This document shows positions 14,373-18,289 of a stretch of DNA of 18,289 nt, piece by piece. The notes beneath the pieces were generated by a model, which saw nothing but the letters and a program-made list of their open reading frames with translations, ran no database searches and had not been told where the DNA came from. The position numbers were made by a program, and so were the translations under genes. The stretch is taken from positions 1 to 18,289 of the forward strand of contig NZ_CAIP01000390.1 in the NCBI RefSeq assembly GCF_000297435.1, in the 5' to 3' direction. Origin of the DNA: Microcystis sp. T1-4 (lineage in GTDB: Bacteria; Cyanobacteriota; Cyanobacteriia; Cyanobacteriales; Microcystaceae). How positions within the stretch are numbered: position 1 is the stretch's first letter; each line of letters opens with the position of its first letter.

Positions 14373-15536
14373 CTAACCGTTAAGTCGCCATAATAACCAT
14401 AGACCCAACCCAAAACCGAAAAAGTTAGGCAGCCAGGCAGCCAGGAAAGGGGAAAGGGTGGCGGTTAGTCCCAAGCTGCCCACTAAGAAGTTTAAAAGAT
14501 AGTAGAGAAAAACAATAGCGACGCTGAGACCGAAACTGGTTCCCCGACCGATTCTTTGCGGTAGAGAACCCAAGGCACAGCCGATGGTAGCAAAGACGAT
14601 GCAGACAAAGGGAAAGGCGATTTTTTGCTGGATTCGCACTTGAAAAAATCTGACTCTTTTATCATCGCCACTGAGTTTGAGCAGTTGCACATATTCGATC
14701 GCCTGTGGTATGTTCATCTCGTAGGGATCGCGGCTTTGACGAGCAAAATCGAAAGCGGAGCGAGATAAAGCGATTTTTTCGGCTTTAAAGGGGATAACTT
14801 GACTATAGGAGGCGTTAGGGGGGGTTAATTCATAGATAATGCCGTTAAAAAAGTCCCAGACGTTATCGACGGCATTCCAACGGGCCGAATCGGCGATAAT
14901 AATTTGATTTAATTCTTGTTTTAGCCAACGGATAACGGTGACGGTTTTCATTTTTTCGCCGTCAAATTGTTCGGCATAAAATAAACTTCTTAAATTGCGA
15001 TTAATCGTACCGTTCTCTAGGGTTTTTATTTCATAATCGGGATAATAAAAGTCTTTGTTTTGCCAAAAGCTTGCCTCTTTATTAATTTTCTGTACTAAAA
15101 TTTCTGTAGCTCGATAATTAGCATTGGGAACCACATATTCATTTAATAAAAATGTCACCACTGTAACTATTAAACTCAGGCAAAAAGTTGGTATAAAAAG
15201 ACGATAAAGAGTGACTCCACAGCTTTGCAGGGCAACGGTTTCGCTATCACTACTTAAACGTCCGTAGGTGATTAAAGTGGCCAATAAAAGAGAAACTGGC
15301 AGGGAATAGGTGACAAATTCTGGCACTTTTAACAGGAGAATTTCTAGGGCGGAAGCGAGGGGTAGATTGGCATCAACTACCTGATTAGCCAAATCGGAAA
15401 GATTGCCGATAGCTACTCCCAAAGAGGCAAATAAACCAACACTAAATAAAAATGGGGGTAGTAGTTGGCTGATCAGATAGCGATCAATGAGGGCAATACC
15501 TCCATTTACCCAGTAAGAAATCTTTTTCTTAATCAT
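14373..15536 (-). CDS. LptF/LptG (YjgP/YjgQ) family permease
   Basis: A membrane subunit of the kind that, with LptB and a partner permease, lifts lipopolysaccharide out of the inner membrane. The 387 residues show about six membrane segments: three near the start (around 27-47, 76-94 and 113-133), a periplasmic domain of roughly 160 residues, and three near the end (around 304-324, 330-352 and 360-384). YGRLSSDSETVALQSCGVTLYRL (91-113) and the C-terminal GSLPQRIGRGTSFGLSVAI match the family. Cyanobacteria often have a single LptF/LptG-type gene, so I do not choose between F and G. The ATG start agrees with the family. No lptB or partner gene is in the window. Confidence 0.93.
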   Translation of the reverse strand: MIKKKISYWVNGGIALIDRYLISQLLPPFLFSVGLFASLGVAIGNLSDLANQVVDANLPLASALEILLLKVPEFVTYSLPVSLLLATLITYGRLSSDSETVALQSCGVTLYRLFIPTFCLSLIVTVVTFLLNEYVVPNANYRATEILVQKINKEASFWQNKDFYYPDYEIKTLENGTINRNLRSLFYAEQFDGEKMKTVTVIRWLKQELNQIIIADSARWNAVDNVWDFFNGIIYELTPPNASYSQVIPFKAEKIALSRSAFDFARQSRDPYEMNIPQAIEYVQLLKLSGDDKRVRFFQVRIQQKIAFPFVCIVFATIGCALGSLPQRIGRGTSFGLSVAIVFLYYLLNFLVGSLGLTATLSPFLAAWLPNFFGFGLGLWLLWRLNG

Positions 15537-15626
15537 TGATTTTGGTTAACTCACTCCTCTTTTATCCCATTTCCTAACCCGCAGCCGTCTTGCCTATCCC
15601 TTCGGTTAGCCTATCATATTTTGTCT

Positions 15627-15658
15627 TTGACGAAAAACACCGCCGGAAGTTGTATGAT
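15627..15658 (+). promoter_or_regulatory. Weak promoter candidate for the epimerase operon
   Basis: TTGACG (15627-15632) and TATGAT (15653-15658) are 20 bases apart, wider than ideal, and the second lies 86 bases upstream of the ATG at 15744. This is a weak, positional guess in the divergent spacer with the LptF/G gene. Confidence 0.25.
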
Positions 15659-15743
15659 TGCGGGGAGAGTGGACAGAAGTAAGGATTTGGGTAAGTGTAG
15701 ATAATTTTTCTGTTCCTATTCCCCGATCATCCCCAGGTGAATT

Positions 15744-16796
15744 ATGCTGCTAAACTGGCAAACTTTTACTATTCATAAACGAGTACCTTTAACGATTAGT
15801 CGCGGCACTACCAGCGAAAATACTAATATATGGCTGCAAATTAGCGAGGAAAATATCGAAGGGTGGGGAGAGGCATCTCCTTTTGATATTACCAGCGAGG
15901 AGAAAAAACCCGATAAAATCCTGCAAGAATTAAACTCGATCGCTCCTATTTTACAATCTTTTCACCCCTGTCAACGCCAAGAAATTGAAAAAATTTTATG
16001 GCAAAATCAGATATCTTCGGCTACTCGTGCCGCTATTGACACGGCACTGCACGACTGGTTAGGCAAAAAAGCTAATTTACCTCTCTGGCAAATTTTTGGA
16101 CTCGATCGCTCTTTAATTCCGCCGGTTTCTGTTACTATCGGTTTAAATTCTCCAGAAAATGTGCAGAAAAGGCTGTTAGATTGGCTAGAAATTGGCGATT
16201 TTAGCTTATTAAAAATCAAATTAGGCTCACCGGACGGGATAGAAGCCGATCGAGCTATAATTCTGGCTATTAAAGCAATTGTCCCCCATTTGCCCCTAAC
16301 TGTCGATGCTAATGGTGGTTGGAGATTTAGGGATGCGGTGAAAATGTGCCAATGGTTAAAGGAAAAAGGCGTTATTTATGTGGAACAACCCCTATCCGCG
16401 GGACAAGAACGAGATTTAATTGATTTATACCAAAAATCGCCCCTACCTATCTTCGTCGATGAAAGCTGTTTTTCTAGTCAAGATATCCCGAAACTGGCCG
16501 ATCGAGTCCACGGCATTAATATTAAACTAATGAAAGCTGGCGGATTAGCCGAAGTGCAGAGAATGATTCATATTGCCCAAGCTTGCCGACTGCAAATTAT
16601 GTTCGGATGTTACTCTGATAGCAGTTTAGCCAATACTGCCCTAGCACATCTTGGCCCGCTTGTCAACTATCTTGACCTAGATAGTCATTTAAATTTACGC
16701 GATGATCCCTTTACGGGTTTAAGCTTGGAAAGGGGACATTTACAAACAAATAATTTGCCCGGTTTGGGTGTTAGTTTACGGATAAAAGATGACTAA
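15744..16796 (+). CDS. Enolase-superfamily epimerase (L-Ala-D/L-Glu dipeptide epimerase or N-acetyl-D-Glu racemase DgcA-like)
   Basis: The 350-residue product is a muconate-lactonizing-enzyme-type member of the enolase superfamily. It shows the paired acid/base lysines in KIK (Lys157 and Lys159), metal ligands Asp188 (DANGGW), Glu214 (VEQP) and Asp239 (VDES), the second catalytic lysine Lys261 in INIKLMKAGG, and a LDLDSHL motif (310-316). The DxD motif and IKLMKAGG are typical of dipeptide epimerases that convert L-Ala-D-Glu from murein to the L-Glu form. A related racemase, DgcA, acts on N-acetyl-D-Glu with a DUF1611 partner. AGGTGA precedes the ATG. The stop overlaps the DUF1611 start by eight bases (ATGACTAA), so translation is coupled. 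Which substrate is used cannot be decided from the sequence alone. Confidence 0.9.
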   Translation: MLLNWQTFTIHKRVPLTISRGTTSENTNIWLQISEENIEGWGEASPFDITSEEKKPDKILQELNSIAPILQSFHPCQRQEIEKILWQNQISSATRAAIDTALHDWLGKKANLPLWQIFGLDRSLIPPVSVTIGLNSPENVQKRLLDWLEIGDFSLLKIKLGSPDGIEADRAIILAIKAIVPHLPLTVDANGGWRFRDAVKMCQWLKEKGVIYVEQPLSAGQERDLIDLYQKSPLPIFVDESCFSSQDIPKLADRVHGINIKLMKAGGLAEVQRMIHIAQACRLQIMFGCYSDSSLANTALAHLGPLVNYLDLDSHLNLRDDPFTGLSLERGHLQTNNLPGLGVSLRIKDD

Positions 16797-17832
16797 TTAT
16801 TTGACTCCTGACAAGAAAGTAGCGATTCTTCTCCACGAAGGAATCAAAGGAACTCGCGGCAAAACTGGGTTAAGTTATCTGCGTTACGGAAAAGCGCAGG
16901 TAGTGGCGATTATTGACGCAGAAAGCGCCGGCAGTACCTTAAAAGAAGTGGCCGGAATCGATCGCCCCTTGCCGATTGTTGCTAGTGTTAGGGAAGCTCT
17001 AACCTATCATCCCGATACCCTGTTAATTGGTATCGCACCCTCAGGAGGCATTTTACCACCCCATTGGCTAGAAGAAATCAAAGAGGCGGTAAATACAGGG
17101 TTATCCCTCGTTAATGGTCTCCATACACCCCTAAAACCCCTTTTTCCTCAGCTTAAACCGGATCAATGGATTTGGGATATCCGTCTGGAACCCCAAGACT
17201 TAAAAATTGGGCAAGCGCGGGCGAAAAATTTAACCTGTCAGCGTATTCTAACGGTAGGGACGGATATGAGTGTGGGCAAAATGTCCACTAGCATCGAATT
17301 ACACCGATTTGCCCGAGAAAAAGGGCTAAAATCGCAATTTTTAGCCACTGGACAGGGGGGAATTATGATCGCGGGAAAAGGTGTACCCTTGGATGCAGTG
17401 CGCGTCGATTATGCTGCTGGTGCGATCGAGGCTTTGGTGTTAGAATCGGCAGAAAATAATGATATTCTGTTTATTGAGGGTCAAGGCTCCCTTTTACACC
17501 CTGGCTCCACCGCTACCTTACCCTTAATGCGTGGCACTCAACCAACGGGGTTAATTCTCGTCCATCGTGCCGGACAAATTCATATCAAAGATTTACCCGA
17601 TATTCTCATCCCTCCCCTAACGGAAGTGATTAAACTCTACGAAATGACTGCCAGTGCTGGGGGAAGTTTCGGGGAGGTGAAGGTAAAAGGGATTAGTTTA
17701 AATACTTTTCATCTTAGTCCGGAGGCGGCAGTTAAAGCTATAGAAACTGTGCAGGAGGAAACGGGGTTATTTTGTACCGATGTTGTCCGTTTTGGCGGTC
17801 AAGGGTTATTATCAGTGATCAGTGATCAGTAA
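16789..17832 (+). CDS. DUF1611 family protein (DgcN-like, possible D-glutamate N-acetyltransferase)
   Basis: The 347-residue product has a Rossmann-like N-terminal half (VAILLHEGIKGTRGKTGLSYLRYG, 11-34), then a P-loop-like GTDMSVGKMST (157-167; Walker A Gly-x4-Gly-Lys with Met in place of the usual Ser/Thr). A DILFIEGQGSLLHPG segment (225-239), also GTPase/ATPase-like, follows. It is a DUF1611 protein. The named member DgcN is reported as a D-glutamate N-acetyltransferase working with DgcA, as I recall for Pseudoalteromonas. It starts inside the epimerase gene, so the two are surely one operon. The last residues SVISDQ and the stop come from heptamer repeats, unlike the normal tail, so the 3' end was altered by repeat spread but the core is intact. 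The function in this organism is inferred. Confidence 0.85.
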   Translation: MTNYLTPDKKVAILLHEGIKGTRGKTGLSYLRYGKAQVVAIIDAESAGSTLKEVAGIDRPLPIVASVREALTYHPDTLLIGIAPSGGILPPHWLEEIKEAVNTGLSLVNGLHTPLKPLFPQLKPDQWIWDIRLEPQDLKIGQARAKNLTCQRILTVGTDMSVGKMSTSIELHRFAREKGLKSQFLATGQGGIMIAGKGVPLDAVRVDYAAGAIEALVLESAENNDILFIEGQGSLLHPGSTATLPLMRGTQPTGLILVHRAGQIHIKDLPDILIPPLTEVIKLYEMTASAGGSFGEVKVKGISLNTFHLSPEAAVKAIETVQEETGLFCTDVVRFGGQGLLSVISDQ

Positions 17833-17839
17833 ACAGTGA
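17812..17839. repeat. Heptamer array running over the end of the DUF1611 gene
   Basis: TCAGTGA (17812-17818), TCAGTGA (17819-17825) and TCAGTAA (17826-17832) are followed by the related ACAGTGA. The third unit supplies the TAA stop (17830-17832) and the array encodes the C-terminal residues SVISDQ. Confidence 0.9.
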
Positions 17840-17921
17840 TTGATTCAATCATAGTCGATGATTGGTGGTGGGTTACGAGGGATTGTTAGCTTGAATCCAC
17901 ATTCCGCACCCTAGGTTTTAC

Positions 17922-18035
17922 GGCGTTGCTGAATCAAGGTATGAATGCCAAATGTGCATCGTATCCAAAAGTTAGTTTCAGTCTAGGTTTTAAAAATCCC
18001 AAAAAAGAAGGTTCATATCTCAAATCAGCAACGCC
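17922..18035. mobile_element. 114-bp MITE with perfect 8-bp target duplication
   Basis: The ends are GGCGTTGCTGA and its inverted copy TCAGCAACGCC, with further matching inward (about 20 of 24 positions). GGTTTTAC flanks both sides (17914-17921 and 18036-18043), a perfect 8-bp target duplication. No transposase is encoded. The parent IS cannot be named from memory. Confidence 0.85.
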
Positions 18036-18061
18036 GGTTTTACTTATCACTAGGTAATAGG

Positions 18062-18091
18062 TGTAGGGGTAATTCATGAATTACCCCTACA
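18062..18091. repeat. Perfect 30-bp palindrome
   Basis: TGTAGGGGTAATTCA followed by its exact reverse complement TGAATTACCCCTACA. As RNA it folds into a hairpin in either direction. The AATTCATGAATT core inside GTAGGGG arms resembles a palindromic repeat common in cyanobacterial intergenic regions, from memory. It lies 26 bases beyond the MITE end. Confidence 0.9.
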
Positions 18092-18124
18092 ATCGGCTAC
18101 GTTTTTCTGGATGTTGTTAAATTT

Positions 18125-18289
18125 GGCTCTTCGTTACTCTTTATGCTAAATCAACATACAAGATGCCAAGATAACATACTTATAACCCGAAAATTCCGAA
18201 AGTTTCTAAAGCCATAGCCTCTTCGTTTTATTAGTTTAAGTTTATTGTTGATTCCCTCGACCACCCCATTCGTTGTCCTTCGCTCGAAA
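18125..18289 (-). mobile_element. Right-edge partial ISL3-type insertion sequence
   Basis: GGCTCTTCG at 18125 matches the GGCTCTT start that I expect for ISL3-family ends. The transposase 3' end then begins 26 bases inside. Only this end is in the window, so the other end and target copies cannot be checked. Confidence 0.6.
18151..18289 (-). CDS. ISL3-family transposase, C-terminal part (5' end outside the window)
   Basis: The minus strand is open from the window edge to TGA (18151-18153), giving 45 residues that include FERRTTNGVVEGINNKLK, LIKRRGYGFRNFRNF and RVISMLSWHLVC. The NGVVEGINNKLKLIKR...GYGFRNFxNFR pattern is the conserved C-terminal catalytic block of ISL3 transposases, with the acidic residue in VEG. 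The stretch is short but distinctive. Whether the rest of the gene is intact is unknown because it runs off the window. It is preceded inward by a GGCTCTT end. Confidence 0.75.
   Translation of the reverse strand, partial: FERRTTNGVVEGINNKLKLIKRRGYGFRNFRNFRVISMLSWHLVC

Larger units (their letters stand above)
17840..18124. other. Gene-free right-hand spacer
   Basis: No gene is supported between the DUF1611 gene and the ISL3-type fragment. The stretch is occupied by a MITE (17922-18035), its 8-bp target copies and a perfect palindrome (18062-18091). The remaining bases are AT-rich without a recognised signal. Confidence 0.6.

Overview
The window looks like a piece of a cyanobacterial chromosome, most likely Microcystis or a close relative. 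Pointers seen in the sequence are three copies of the HIP1 octamer GCGATCGC, a DUF3146-type gene, a plsX-fabH-fabD cluster, a long pentapeptide-repeat protein, many heptanucleotide repeats of the TCAGTTA/TCAGTGA type, and several small non-autonomous mobile elements. The genus is an inference.

Left part (1-2.7 kb): the 3' end of a membrane protein, probably GT-C/PMT-like, is followed by a gene-free stretch. That stretch can fold into several long helices and resembles the HEARO/omega-RNA class that guides IscB-type nucleases, but no nuclease gene follows it. Next is a pentapeptide-repeat protein whose stop codon sits on the target-site duplication of a 99-bp MITE. From 2.7 to 6.3 kb the minus strand carries plsX-fabH-fabD (phospholipid and fatty-acid initiation), ended by a hairpin-T-run terminator. 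Both junctions inside this operon are filled with heptamer arrays, and one holds a duplicated copy of the plsX tail.

Middle part (6.4-14.3 kb): a divergent S13 carboxypeptidase (dacB) converges on argC. Between them lies a 277-bp element with imperfect inverted ends, a perfect 9-bp target duplication and two GC-rich hairpins. Further right on the minus strand are a DUF3146 gene and a DUF389 membrane protein. A plus-strand Rpn/DUF4351-like gene is a pseudogene that has lost its middle. Then come purA-rplY and a 55-residue small protein, all on the minus strand.

Right part (14.4-18.3 kb): an LptF/LptG-type permease is divergent from a two-gene operon. The operon pairs an enolase-superfamily epimerase with an overlapping DUF1611 (DgcN-like) gene, plausibly acting on D-glutamate or murein-derived dipeptides. 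The window ends with a 114-bp MITE with a perfect 8-bp target duplication, a perfect 30-bp palindrome, and the 3' end of an ISL3-family transposase.

Functionally the genes are mostly housekeeping: envelope lipid synthesis and export, cell-wall remodelling, arginine and purine synthesis, and a ribosomal protein. The accessory content is concentrated in the intergenic spaces. The repeats cluster at the 3' ends of genes, and in one case they encode the final residues and stop codon of a protein.
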